Origin: a virus
Length of the DNA: 20,777 nt
Virus record (IMG/VR): IMGVR_UViG_3300050021_000810
Location: 1 to 20,777 of that record
Direction: 5' to 3' (one strand)
This document shows, piece after piece, positions 20,739 to 20,777 of the stretch. The position numbers and the translations under genes are program-made. The notes below the pieces were generated by a model. It had not been told where the DNA came from, searched no databases, and saw only the letters and a program-made list of their open reading frames with translations. Position 1 is the stretch's first letter; every line of letters begins with the position of its first letter.

Positions 20739-20777
20739 GCTCCCCGCCCCGCACACCTGGCTTCCGTCAGCGCCTTG
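20735..20777 (-). CDS. C-terminal end of an upstream gene (5'-truncated by window)
   Basis: A frame open from the window edge ends with KALTEARCAGRGA and a TGA at 20735-20737, overlapping the next gene's GTG start as GTGA. Only 13 codons are visible, so the gene is inferred mainly from the overlap style of this operon. Confidence 0.35.
   Translation of the reverse strand, partial: KALTEARCAGRGA

Overview
The window is a contiguous piece of a tailed-phage genome or prophage from an alphaproteobacterial host, probably of the Hyphomicrobiales/Rhizobiales type. The evidence is the high G+C content and homologues of two alphaproteobacterial regulators, GapR and GcrA, inside the phage operon. Every gene I can support is on the minus strand, so transcription runs from high to low coordinates. 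Genes are tightly packed, and many are joined by 4-nt ATGA or GTGA overlaps. The long plus-strand ORFs are high-GC shadows. No tRNA, rRNA, CRISPR array, integrase or insertion sequence was seen.

Layout in transcription order. (1) Early/replication block, about 20777 to 15345: two small unknown proteins, a GapR-like domain joined to an RMF/CrpP-like tail, an AAA+ ATPase, a ParB-like domain fused to an MT-A70 adenine methyltransferase, a lone DnaA domain IV-like protein, a short GcrA-like protein without the usual N-terminal helix-turn-helix, a small winged-helix protein, and a winged-helix initiator-like gene. The last gene carries five iterons, an AT-rich stretch and a palindrome inside its coding sequence, the same arrangement as phage lambda ori inside gene O. 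(2) Switch region, 15302 to 13671: a NusG-family protein (candidate antiterminator), a candidate promoter at its 3' end, a leader hairpin, a Z/gp10-like minor tail gene, and a 155-bp gap holding a cluster of GGTTGAC motifs just before the terminase genes (candidate cos/TerS site). (3) Lambda-type head module, 13670 to about 5128: small terminase, large terminase (GpA family), portal, W-like joiner, S49 protease with a nested scaffold start, decoration protein, major capsid protein E and a FII-like joiner. (4) P2-type baseplate module, 5104 to 1: a possible tail-completion protein, then V, W, J, I and the start of a fibre-position gene that runs off the window.

The parts fit a temperate or virulent myovirus-type phage with a lambda-like head and a P2-like contractile tail. 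The early genes would set up replication at the internal origin, modify DNA and perhaps mimic host cell-cycle factors. The NusG-like protein would then let polymerase read through the late operon. The most unusual feature is the cluster of GapR-, GcrA- and DnaA-like proteins beside an adenine methyltransferase. Two copies of a TATAC-GANTC element add to this: one lies in the candidate late promoter and one in the AT-rich part of the candidate origin.
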